This document shows, piece after piece, positions 8,604-15,030 of a stretch of DNA of 15,030 nucleotides. The notes beneath the pieces were generated by a model. It was not told where the DNA came from, made no database searches, and was given only the letters and a program-made list of their open reading frames with translations. This DNA is from Chloroflexota bacterium (GTDB lineage Bacteria > Chloroflexota > Limnocylindria > Limnocylindrales > CSP1-4). The stretch spans positions 1 through 15,030 of the forward strand of contig JACCVB010000009.1 in assembly GCA_013698385.1 (NCBI GenBank), written 5' to 3'. The position numbers and the translations under genes are program-made. Position 1 is the first letter of the stretch; each line of letters begins with the position of its first letter.

Positions 8604-9467
8604 ATGTCCGGTCTGGCCCGCCCCGAGTATCTCGCGACGACGGAGTGGTTGAGCGAGCAGCTTGGCCGCGACGGGGTGCGGATCGTGGACGTGCGCTGGC
8701 GGCCCGATGGAAGCGCGGCGGAGCTGTATGCAGCCGCCCACATCCCGGGTGCCCTGCACCTCGACTGGCGCGCTGACCTGGTGGACGCGGACGAAAGCGG
8801 TGAGGCCCTTCGCCTCGTCGGTCCGGAACGGATCGCGGCGGCGGCGACCAAGGCCGCGATCGGCGACGGCGGGACGGTCATCGTCTACGACGACACCCAG
8901 GGGCTGTATGCCGCTCGGGTCTGGTGGAGCCTTCGAGCGTATGGTCTCGAATCCATCCGCGTGCTCGACGGCGGCTATGAGGCCTGGGCCGCCGAAGGAC
9001 GAGCGGTTTCGGCGTCGCCGCTCGGCGAATCGACGGCCCTGGGTTCGCTGCCAGTCGCGACGTTCACTCCACGCGGCCCGAACCGGATGCACCTCTCCAC
9101 GGCGGACGTGCGCGGCTTGCTCAGCTCGCCTGATGTCGCGCTGCTCGATGCGCGGGCACCGGCCGAGTACCACGGGTTCGAGGGCAACACGCGGCGGCTC
9201 GGCCATATCCCGGGCGCGGTCAACGTACCCGTCGGCGCGATGGCGCAGCCCGGCAGTCAGCGATTGCGCATCGGCCAGGACCTGCGCGATCGACTGCATG
9301 CCGCCAACGTCAGTCGAGGCCGCCGGATGGTCACCTACGACGGCTCAGGCGTGGCCGCCGCGAAACTCGCCTTCGTGCTGACCCTGATGGGCCACGAGGA
9401 CGTCGCGGTCTATGACGGCGGCTGGGCCGAGTGGGGCAACCGACTGGATCTGCCGGTCGATCGCTGA
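8604..9467 (+). CDS. Two-domain rhodanese-like protein lacking the catalytic cysteine
   Basis: ATG at 8604 follows TATCAT by 7 nt. The 287 residues contain two rhodanese domains (about 8-133 and 163-285), the layout of thiosulfate/3-mercaptopyruvate sulfurtransferases. The N-terminal domain shows VRIVDVRW, AHIPGALHLDW and VIVYDDTQGLYAAR. The C-terminal one shows VALLDARAPAEYHG, GHIPGAVNVPV and VYDGGWAEWG. Active homologues carry the persulfide cysteine in a C-G-S-G-V-T-A loop. Here the loop is YDGSGVAAAK with Asp246 (GAC, 9339-9341), and the protein has no cysteine anywhere. Family knowledge therefore predicts no sulfur-transfer activity by the usual route. It may be a binding or regulatory relative, or hydrolyse another substrate. 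Confidence 0.9.
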   Translation: MSGLARPEYLATTEWLSEQLGRDGVRIVDVRWRPDGSAAELYAAAHIPGALHLDWRADLVDADESGEALRLVGPERIAAAATKAAIGDGGTVIVYDDTQGLYAARVWWSLRAYGLESIRVLDGGYEAWAAEGRAVSASPLGESTALGSLPVATFTPRGPNRMHLSTADVRGLLSSPDVALLDARAPAEYHGFEGNTRRLGHIPGAVNVPVGAMAQPGSQRLRIGQDLRDRLHAANVSRGRRMVTYDGSGVAAAKLAFVLTLMGHEDVAVYDGGWAEWGNRLDLPVDR

Positions 9468-9489
9468 GGCGGGGGCGGGCGGCGCGGTC

Positions 9490-10074
9490 CTACCAGCCCG
9501 GGTCGTCGTCGGGAGGCAGCCCCACGGGCTTCGAGTCGGCGGCCGGCATGCCTGCCCACGGATCCACCGCGCGGTGCGGTGCCAGGATCTGGGCGCGGGC
9601 GTGGTTCACGGCGACGATCGCCGCGGAGGTGCGCGGCTCGCCGAGCGCGTCCGACCAGAACGTCGCATCGGTCACGGGCAGGAAGCGACCCACGAGCTCG
9701 CCGAGCGCCTCGCGCAGAGGCCTGGTCGGCATCAGGTGGATGTCGCCCAGGACCTTGAACGGCGGGATGGAGATGAGCGCTTGCTGCGGGGCCTTCATCA
9801 TCCGCAACTCGGGCACCGGCTCGACGGCCGTGTCGGCGACCGCGAACAGGGTGGACGCAAGGTTGACCTGGGCGAAGTCGGCGCGGACCGTCTCGCCGGT
9901 CGGCCCGAATTCGACCGTCGTGACGTCGGACAGGACGAGGAATGGCTCGTCGCTCGCGTTCAGGATGTCCGTCACGCGCCGTTGCCGAGTCTCGATGGAG
10001 CCGCGGATGACGAACGCATCCGTGTACAGGGTCAAAACGACGATCTGCGCCGTGCCCCCGATCCCACTCAACAT
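9490..10074 (-). CDS. Conserved-looking protein with internal duplication, unknown function
   Basis: The start is ATG 10074, with TATGCT 6 nt upstream on the minus strand and no Shine-Dalgarno site. The 194 residues have two halves of similar pattern. VVLTLYTDAFVIRGSIETRQRRVTDILN..FLVLSDVTTVEF is followed later by ALISIPPFKVLGDIHLMPTRPLREALGEL..FLPVTDATFWSDAL. Each half is a strand, a G-x-I/H strand, a short helix and a strand with a D-(V/A)-T motif. The C-terminal 25 residues are Pro/Asp-rich and probably disordered. It resembles DUF6812-type proteins, but I am not sure of that name. It begins 25 bp after the DNA ligase stop, so read-through from that gene is likely as well as its own start. 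Confidence 0.8.
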   Translation of the reverse strand: MLSGIGGTAQIVVLTLYTDAFVIRGSIETRQRRVTDILNASDEPFLVLSDVTTVEFGPTGETVRADFAQVNLASTLFAVADTAVEPVPELRMMKAPQQALISIPPFKVLGDIHLMPTRPLREALGELVGRFLPVTDATFWSDALGEPRTSAAIVAVNHARAQILAPHRAVDPWAGMPAADSKPVGLPPDDDPGW

Positions 10075-10080
10075 GGCGCC

Positions 10081-10086
10081 AGCATA
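10081..10086 (-). promoter_or_regulatory. -10-like TATGCT before a leaderless start
   Basis: TATGCT on the minus strand is separated by 6 nt (GGCGCC) from ATG 10074, inside the 25-bp gap after the ligase gene. This spacing fits a leaderless transcript. Confidence 0.5.
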
Positions 10087-10099
10087 CGGGTCGCGGGGG

Positions 10100-11857
10100 T
10101 CATCCGGAAGGTCCAGCTGGCCGTGTCGGCCCGGTCCTGGCGCCTGCCGTCACCAGATGCTCCGCCCCGGACTGCAACCCTTCGTACAGGACGGTCACCG
10201 TGTCCACCGTGTCGATCTCGTCGGGCGACTTGTCCGGCCGCAGGGCGGCGATGCGCGGGAATCGGAGACTGAACCCGGACCCGTGGCGCTTGGAGCGAAC
10301 GATCACGTCGAATGCGATCTCCACGACGACGGAGGGCTCGACCTGGCGATACCGCCCGAACTGGGCGATCGTGTGCGCCTCGAACCAGCGGGTCATCTCC
10401 AGGATCTCGGCATCGGTCAGGCCGCTGTAGGCCTTGCCGATGTTGACCAGCCGGTCGGTCGCGGTGTCGCGAACGGCGAACGTGTAGTCACTGAGCACGC
10501 CGTGGCGCTTGCCGTGACCGACTTCGACGCCGACGACGACGCAATCGATGGTGGCCAGTGCCTTCTTCATCTTGAGCCAGCCGAGGCCCCGGCGTCCCGG
10601 GGAGTAGCCGCTCGCCGGGTCCTTGACCATGAGGCCCTCGTTACGCCGGGCGCGCGCTGCCGCGAATGCGGCTTCCAGGCCGTCCAGCGTGTCCGTAGCA
10701 GCCAGGTGCGACAGGGCGAAGCCGCCACCCGCGCCTGCCAGCGGGAGGTCGAGCGCCTCGAGTCTTGCGCGTCGCACCTGGAGGGCCTCGCGCAGGAAGG
10801 GCGCTACAACGAGGTCGCCTTCCGGGTCACGGTCGGCGCGGCCACCGGTGGCTGCGCCCAGAGCCAGCAGATCGAAGGCGACGTAGATGACCGGAACCTC
10901 CGCCCGGATCGCGTCCGACGGCGACTTTCGGCCGAGGCGCGCCTGCAGACTGATGAAGGGCAGCACCACGTCGTCCTTCCAGGCGAGGATCTCGCCGTCC
11001 ATGACTCCGTCCCAGTCGAGCGGCCGCGCTGCCTCCACGACCTCGGGGAACTGGCCGCTGATGTCGTGGAGGTCGCGCGAGTAGAGCCGCACGTCTCTGC
11101 CGCCCTTGTGCAGCTGCGCCCGGATCCCGTCGTACTTGTCCTCCAGCCAGACGGACGGACCGAGCCGGCGGAGGATCTCGGCGGCGTCCTCAGCGGGCGA
11201 GGCGAGCATGAACTTGAGCGGGTGGAACAGGCTGAGCTTCGCATCGGCGAGGGCGTCGTCCCGGGCCAGCGCCGCGGTCCCGCCGACATCGCCCGTGAGC
11301 ATGCCCGCCCACTTCACCTCGTCCAGTGGCCGGCCGAAGGCCTGGCTGATGGCGGATTCCACCAGGCCCTCGCGCAGGCCGATGCGCAACTCGCCACCCA
11401 GGATCTTGACGATGGCCTTGGCCGTCGTCGGGTCCGATCGTGCCAGCAGGTCCCTGAGGATGATCGATTTCCGGGCCGGGCCGGATGCCTGTTCGATGGC
11501 TTCGAAGGCGTGCGCGACTTCCGGCAATGTCGGGCTGGTCTCGGGTGGCGGGGCGTGGCCGGCGCCGTCCAGGACGTCCTCGACCGCGAGGCCGAGGTCG
11601 GAATGGCGGTCATACGCGCGACCCACTTCGTCACGCTCGACGCCGGCGGCCTCCGCGACGACGTTGGAGATCGCCGACCAGCCAAGGCCTGCCGCGCGTT
11701 GATCCGCCTCGGCGAACGGGCGACCGGTCAGGAAGACGACCGCGATCGGGAGTTCCTCGGGCGTCAGGGTGGCCAGGTATCCGGCCAGGAGCGCGGTCTT
11801 CTCGGACGTCCGGGTGGTCGCCCCAACGCGCTCCGCCAGCTCGCTCCAGCGGCGCAT
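10100..11857 (-). CDS. lig: ATP-dependent DNA ligase
   Basis: The 585 residues match the archaeal/actinobacterial-type ATP ligases. An N-terminal DNA-binding domain (about 1-215) contains the conserved ILGGELRIGLREGLVE segment. The adenylation domain carries motif I EDKYDGIRAQ with the AMP-accepting Lys241. Later motifs are YSRDLHDISGQFPE (259-272), DGEILAW (287-293), FDLLALG (328-334), EGLMVKDP (407-414) and WLKMKK (427-432). A C-terminal OB domain contains RFPRI (532-536). It seals nicks using ATP; in bacteria such ligases accompany the NAD-dependent LigA. No Ku or primase/polymerase gene is adjacent, so a link to end joining is not supported here. ATG 11857 has TACCAT 7 nt upstream. It diverges from the acetyltransferase gene. 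Confidence 0.95.
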   Translation of the reverse strand: MRRWSELAERVGATTRTSEKTALLAGYLATLTPEELPIAVVFLTGRPFAEADQRAAGLGWSAISNVVAEAAGVERDEVGRAYDRHSDLGLAVEDVLDGAGHAPPPETSPTLPEVAHAFEAIEQASGPARKSIILRDLLARSDPTTAKAIVKILGGELRIGLREGLVESAISQAFGRPLDEVKWAGMLTGDVGGTAALARDDALADAKLSLFHPLKFMLASPAEDAAEILRRLGPSVWLEDKYDGIRAQLHKGGRDVRLYSRDLHDISGQFPEVVEAARPLDWDGVMDGEILAWKDDVVLPFISLQARLGRKSPSDAIRAEVPVIYVAFDLLALGAATGGRADRDPEGDLVVAPFLREALQVRRARLEALDLPLAGAGGGFALSHLAATDTLDGLEAAFAAARARRNEGLMVKDPASGYSPGRRGLGWLKMKKALATIDCVVVGVEVGHGKRHGVLSDYTFAVRDTATDRLVNIGKAYSGLTDAEILEMTRWFEAHTIAQFGRYRQVEPSVVVEIAFDVIVRSKRHGSGFSLRFPRIAALRPDKSPDEIDTVDTVTVLYEGLQSGAEHLVTAGARTGPTRPAGPSG

Positions 11858-11883
11858 GGCGGCGATGGTATACGGTTCGGCCG
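11858..11883. promoter_or_regulatory. Divergent overlapping TANNNT elements, second leaderless pair
   Basis: The 26-bp gap contains GTATAC (11868-11873). On the plus strand TACGGT (11871-11876) is 7 nt before ATG 11884. On the minus strand TACCAT (complement of 11865-11870) is 7 nt before ATG 11857. There is no Shine-Dalgarno site for either gene. Confidence 0.5.
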
Positions 11884-12702
11884 ATGACGCCCCGCACGTG
11901 GTTCCCGGAGATGCTGGTGGGTTCGCGGGTGACCCTCCGTCGCCACGTGCCGGAGAACCTGGCCGCCTTCAAGCGCTGGTACGCGGACCCGGAGATCGCC
12001 CGACTCGCGCGCTACCAGGAAGCCCCGATGCGGGCCGAGGAGATCGAACGCTTCTTCGCGGCGCGGGTCGTGGGCACGGACGCGATGGCGATGGCTATCC
12101 ACGAGGCGGGCACGGACCGGCTCCTGGGAACCTGTGCGTTTAGCCAGCTCGATGGCGACAACGGGTCGGCGCTGTACCACATCACGATCGGGGAGAAGGA
12201 CGCCTGGGGTCGCGGTTTCGGCGGGGAGGCGACCCGGTTGATGCTGGACCACGCGTTCACGTCGCTGGGGCTGCACCGGATCGCGTTGTATGTGTTCCAG
12301 TTCAACGAGCGCGCGATCCGGGCCTACCGACGGGCGGGCTTCGTGGTGGAGGGACGATCGCGTGAATCGATCTGGCGTGACGGGTATTGGTGGGACGAGC
12401 TGGCCATGAGCGTGCTCGAGTCGGATTGGCGAGGGGCGCGCGAGCGTGCGGCCAGCGGGGTGGCCGAGGGCAGGGCCAAGGTCCCGGGAGAGGTCACTGT
12501 CGCGGGCGGGTTCGTGGCAGGCGGCCCGGCCCAAGCGACCGATCATGTCGCTGCTCGGATCCGCGGCGCGTCGACGGAGGCACGCGATCCACAGCAACCG
12601 GGCGTGGCGGGTGCGATCGCGTCGGCCGACGCGCCCGCCATGTCACGAACGACGCGCTCCCCTGACGATCTCATCCGTCGCACGATCCGGCGCTGGTCGT
12701 GA
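11884..12702 (+). CDS. GNAT N-acetyltransferase (RimJ/RimL type) with long C-terminal tail
   Basis: Residues 1-182 form a GNAT domain of the Acetyltransf_3 kind. LVGSRVTLRRHVPENLAAFKRWYADPEIARL opens it. The acetyl-CoA pyrophosphate loop GRGFGGEA is at 109-116. N141, A144 and Y148 lie in FQFNERAIRAYRRAGF, and GRSRESIWRDGYWWDELAMSVL closes it. It would move an acetyl group to an amine of a protein or small molecule; the substrate is unknown. Relatives normally end soon after the VLE segment. Here about 90 more Ala/Gly/Arg-rich residues follow with no recognisable fold, ending in a basic stretch (DDLIRRTIRRWS). The stop overlaps the next start (GTGA). The tail may be real, or the result of an old stop loss or frameshift. 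Confidence 0.85.
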   Translation: MTPRTWFPEMLVGSRVTLRRHVPENLAAFKRWYADPEIARLARYQEAPMRAEEIERFFAARVVGTDAMAMAIHEAGTDRLLGTCAFSQLDGDNGSALYHITIGEKDAWGRGFGGEATRLMLDHAFTSLGLHRIALYVFQFNERAIRAYRRAGFVVEGRSRESIWRDGYWWDELAMSVLESDWRGARERAASGVAEGRAKVPGEVTVAGGFVAGGPAQATDHVAARIRGASTEARDPQQPGVAGAIASADAPAMSRTTRSPDDLIRRTIRRWS

Positions 12703-12977
12703 GCACCGATGGGGCCGCCGCAGCGTTGGCTCGCAGCGAGGTTCGCGACTTGATCGCGGCGAAGGGTCACGCCGTGGACAACGCCCGGGCCGCGGTCGCG
12801 CGGCTTGAGACGGCGTTCGCCGACGGGTCACTCGAGCGGACCGCAGCCATGGGCCAGTTCCTTGCCGACCTCATGCAGGCCCTGGAACAGGACGAAGGCG
12901 AGAAGATCGGCGGCAAGAGCGCGGAAGCCGCGCGCTTCATCCTGCGAGCGGTCGACCGGGAGCTGGACCTGGCCTGA
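12699..12977 (+). CDS. Small helical protein, unknown function
   Basis: GTG at 12699 overlaps the preceding TGA by 4 bp (GTGA). There is no independent ribosome site, so translation is probably coupled to the acetyltransferase. The 92 residues are Ala/Glu/Arg-rich with heptad-like hydrophobic spacing: VRDLIAAKGHAVDNARAAVARLETAF, then MGQFLADLMQALEQD, then AARFILRAVDRELDL. This suggests two or three amphipathic helices. There are no Cys, no signal peptide and no membrane segment. I recognise no family. Confidence 0.65.
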   Translation: MSTDGAAAALARSEVRDLIAAKGHAVDNARAAVARLETAFADGSLERTAAMGQFLADLMQALEQDEGEKIGGKSAEAARFILRAVDRELDLA

Positions 12978-13252
12978 CATCGCGGCGCGGTCGGCGGCGA
13001 ACCTGCGCGCGGTCGGGGCGGCCGACGAGCCCGCGCCTGCCACGGCGCGGCCGTCGGAGCCGTGCCGTGGTGCCCATTCCGCCTGGTCCACACCGGATCC
13101 GCGCCTGCGTAGTCGCCATAGCGTGGCTCGGACGCCCATCGTTCCTGGTCGGACCGTGGCTAACAGCTCGTCGAGGAGCCACCCATTCGGGGCACGTCCG
13201 GGACTGAGCCAGACCCCTTGCGCTTGCCGATCCAGCACCGCTCCATGGACGT

Positions 13253-13771
13253 TCAGCCGAGGTGGGTCGCGGACTCGCTGCCCGATCGTGTTCGCAGGTT
13301 CGCCGCGCGCAGAGCCTCGCCGGCGGTCCAGATCGAGACAGCGAACAAGGCCAGGTCCTTGGCCAGGAACTGGCCCGGCATCGGCGACAGGAACGGCACG
13401 CCGAGGCCGGGCTGCCAGACACCGGGCGTGGTCAGCAGGAACGTCAGGGTGACTGCGAAGAGCACGGCTGCGCCGAGACTACCGATCGCCGAGATCCCCG
13501 GAGCGACAGGTCGTGCGGCGATCATGAGTCCCAGCACGATCTCTCCGGTGCCAAGGATCATGGCGTACGTCGGAACGCTCAGGAAGTCGTAGATCCATGA
13601 CAGGAGGGGGCTGTTGGCGGCCAGTGGCTGGATGGCCTCCGCCTCGTATGCGCTGAACTTGAGGAATCCCACCCAGATCAAGATTAGGGCCAATCCGTAT
13701 CGAAGCAGGATCGTTCCGACTCGCTCAAGCGTGCGTCCGGCACCGGCTCCGCTGTCATTCGTGGTCAGCAT
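13253..13771 (-). CDS. DUF417 family inner-membrane protein (YkgB/RclC-like)
   Basis: I chose ATG 13771 because GCGAGGATGAG lies just before it; an in-frame ATG at 13795 would add eight residues but lacks a ribosome site. The 172 residues have four membrane helices (about 22-40, 66-86, 92-114, 136-155) and the family signatures KFSAYEAEAIQPLAANSPLLSW (38-59), LTFLLTTPGVW and GQFLAKDLALF. In E. coli RclC belongs to the reactive-chlorine resistance operon, and its biochemical role is unclear. No redox regulator or RclA/RclB homologue is next to this copy, so the stress link is only by family. The charged Arg/Ser tail after residue 155 is probably cytosolic. Confidence 0.9.
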   Translation of the reverse strand: MLTTNDSGAGAGRTLERVGTILLRYGLALILIWVGFLKFSAYEAEAIQPLAANSPLLSWIYDFLSVPTYAMILGTGEIVLGLMIAARPVAPGISAIGSLGAAVLFAVTLTFLLTTPGVWQPGLGVPFLSPMPGQFLAKDLALFAVSIWTAGEALRAANLRTRSGSESATHLG

Positions 13772-13817
13772 CTCATCCTCGCCATCGAGTTGCATGGATC
13801 GATTACCGGGTCATGCT

Positions 13818-13859
13818 ATCGCGGCCGGTCAAGTGCGGGACACTCAAGCCGGCCGCGAT
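13818..13859. terminator. Strong inverted repeat, candidate terminator
   Basis: ATCGCGGCCGG (13818-13828) and CCGGCCGCGAT (13849-13859) are perfect 11-bp arms. A second inner stem is formed by AGTG (13832-13835) and CACT (13841-13844) around a 5-nt loop. It lies 36 bp after the stop of the gene at 13896 and about 50 bp before the DUF417 start, so it could end the upstream message. No T tract follows on the minus strand. Confidence 0.5.
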
Positions 13860-13895
13860 GAAGCCTGCGGTTGGGACCTTCGCGGAGGCCAGCCC

Positions 13896-15029
13896 TCAGC
13901 GCGGAGGGAACTGCGACTGGCGCACCGGCTTGGGGTTCGACTCCGGAGCATTCCTTGTCCAGCCGATGACCGCACAGTTGATATTTACGCCGACCGATCC
14001 GTACGGCGCGGGCATCCCCGTTGCGGGATCGACACCGGTCAGAAGGTCGGGCCGGGTAGCGGCCAGATTGAAGATCTCGACTTCATCGAACTGCCGCTTG
14101 TCGAGGCCAAGCTTGATCGCCTTGGGAGTCCACAAGCCGAGCTGGGCGTCCCACAGCGGGCTGTAGGCGCGCGAATGACGCTTGTCACGCAGGGTCGGGA
14201 AGTCGCCGAACACGTTGAGCAGGTCGCCTCCCTTGCGCAGGGCCCTGATCAATGCCTTGTTGGAGGCGCTGGCGTCGTCGGCTACGTGCCCATCGAGGGC
14301 CAAGTGTGCGAAACCCTGGGCCTGCTTGTTGTTCGCCCCGGTCTGTCCGTTGACGAAGCCGAACAGGCGCTCTCGCGCTGACCCCATGAAGTCGTCGCCG
14401 CCATTGAAGGGAGCGCCATCGAGGGCAGGGACGAAGGTGGCGCGCTCGAGCACGGCCGTGAGCGGCTGACCCGCGTCCGTACTGAGATAGAGGATCGGCT
14501 CCCCCGCGTCGAAGCCCTTGATGAGCAGCATGTCCACCCAGGACTCGAGGAACTTGCCATCAGGCGACGGCGGCGCGATGTGGATGCCAAGGACCCGGTC
14601 GGCGGTATTGGTGTGCTTGTCCACGTCGAAGTCGGCGTCGCCGCTGGCCACGATCGGCGCGCTGTAGACGACCGGCGATCCCTCGATCCGGATGAACGGG
14701 CTGTACCCTGGGCCGGCGATCGCGCCGGGCTCGAACTTGGTCAGGGGGAATCCCTTGGGCCCTGGGGTGGCCACCCGGGTCGGGCTGAAATCAGGAGCAC
14801 CCGCGAAATCGACGACCGCCGGACCGAAGCGGTTCGCGAGGGGTGTCGGCGCTTCGAGGGTGACGGTCTGGATACACGCCTCGCAACCGATTCCGATGTT
14901 GGTCAGTTTTGGGGCGTAGTTGACCCCGAGGTCGTTCGCGATCCCGGCGTTCGACGCGTCCAGGAGGACGTACCACACCGTCTTGCCGGCCGCCTTGCCC
15001 GGGTACAGCGGAAGCCGCACGGTATTCGC
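13896..15029 (-). CDS. Large, probably exported protein resembling DUF7482 (5' partial)
   Basis: The frame runs through the right edge; a GTG at 15020 is internal. The 377 visible residues begin near a strand pair with LPLYPGKAAGKTVWYVLLDASNAGIANDLGVNYAPKL and continue with VVDFAGAPDFSPTRVATPGPKGFPLTKFEPG, YSPFIRI, DKHTNTADRVLGIHI, LLIKGFDAGEPILYLSTDAGQPLTAVLERATFVPAL, and a YSPLWDAQLGLWTPKAIKLG block. I know this order from secreted proteins of Actinobacteria, cyanobacteria and Chloroflexota annotated DUF7482; no reaction is known. A CEAC pair sits in IGIGCEACIQTVTLE. A single Cys occurs near the end (VGVNINCAVIGW). The signal peptide, if present, is off the window. The C-terminus is Pro/Arg/Gln-rich. 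Confidence 0.75.
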   Translation of the reverse strand, partial: ANTVRLPLYPGKAAGKTVWYVLLDASNAGIANDLGVNYAPKLTNIGIGCEACIQTVTLEAPTPLANRFGPAVVDFAGAPDFSPTRVATPGPKGFPLTKFEPGAIAGPGYSPFIRIEGSPVVYSAPIVASGDADFDVDKHTNTADRVLGIHIAPPSPDGKFLESWVDMLLIKGFDAGEPILYLSTDAGQPLTAVLERATFVPALDGAPFNGGDDFMGSARERLFGFVNGQTGANNKQAQGFAHLALDGHVADDASASNKALIRALRKGGDLLNVFGDFPTLRDKRHSRAYSPLWDAQLGLWTPKAIKLGLDKRQFDEVEIFNLAATRPDLLTGVDPATGMPAPYGSVGVNINCAVIGWTRNAPESNPKPVRQSQFPPR

Positions 15030-15030
15030 G

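Noticed and set aside
8586..9299. A longer minus-strand frame extending the PLP enzyme to 650 residues
   Set aside because: The extension is the exact antisense of the rhodanese gene and has no protein-like features. The GTG at 8585 with its TATGAT gives a normal family length.
10100..11857. Non-homologous end-joining operon
   Set aside because: No Ku, polymerase or nuclease gene adjoins the ligase in this window.
9431..11887. A very long plus-strand open frame opposite the ligase
   Set aside because: Long antisense frames are common in GC-rich coding DNA. The ligase on the minus strand has all its catalytic motifs.
13040..13070. Inverted repeat CCACGGC/GCCGTGG between convergent genes
   Set aside because: Seven base pairs with a 17-nt loop and no T tract is weak in such GC-rich DNA, so it was not listed as a terminator.
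12978..13252. Possible small gene in the 275-bp gap between convergent genes
   Set aside because: Frames here are Arg/Pro/Ala-rich on both strands and lack a ribosome site; I see no RNA gene or promoter.
13803..13832. TTGACC as a -35 box for the DUF417 gene
   Set aside because: The nearest AT-rich -10 candidate (TAATCG) is about 21 nt away, too far for a normal spacer.

Overview
This is GC-rich bacterial chromosome with short intergenic gaps, genes on both strands, and mixed translation starts: some have Shine-Dalgarno sites, others look leaderless. From the style of several proteins I infer a Chloroflexota lineage (Limnocylindria/Ellin6529-like soil or freshwater group). No rRNA or marker gene is present, so this placement is tentative. 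I see no CRISPR array, integrase, transposase, plasmid or prophage gene.

Layout. 1-648 (+): 3' part of an N4/N6-type DNA methyltransferase. 676-2159 (-): a secreted domain with a Pro/Thr linker, then a membrane-anchored SH3-like protein, probably one gene split by a one-base loss. 2398-3147 (+): a two-helix membrane protein with a degenerate NERD-like domain. 3209-3286 (+): a tRNA with a UAU (Ile) anticodon. 3430-3828 (-): a doubtful small gene. 3916-6793 (+): a DUF1801 protein and a UvrA-like ABC ATPase with one base missing near its 5' end; both look actinobacterial. 6883-8585 (-): a class V PLP enzyme whose stop overlaps the start of a three-helix membrane protein. 8604-9467 (+): a two-domain rhodanese homologue without its catalytic cysteine. 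9490-11857 (-): an ATP-dependent DNA ligase, then an internally duplicated protein of unknown function. 11884-12977 (+): a GNAT acetyltransferase with an unusual C-terminal tail, overlapping a small helical protein. 13253-13771 (-): a DUF417/RclC-like membrane protein. 13896-15029 (-): partial large protein, probably exported, resembling DUF7482.

The genes do not form one pathway. The most coherent signals are these. (i) Two divergent pairs, 8585/8604 and 11857/11884, have start codons 18 and 26 bp apart with overlapping -10-like hexamers of form TANNNT only 6-7 nt before each start; a fifth start at 10074 has the same arrangement. This points to leaderless transcripts from bidirectional promoters. 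(ii) The rhodanese homologue and its divergent PLP partner contain no cysteine at all, so neither can use the Cys chemistry of its sulfur-transferring relatives. (iii) Two genes carry apparent one-base losses, which could be decay or sequence error. I find no convincing new multi-gene defence or biosynthetic system here.
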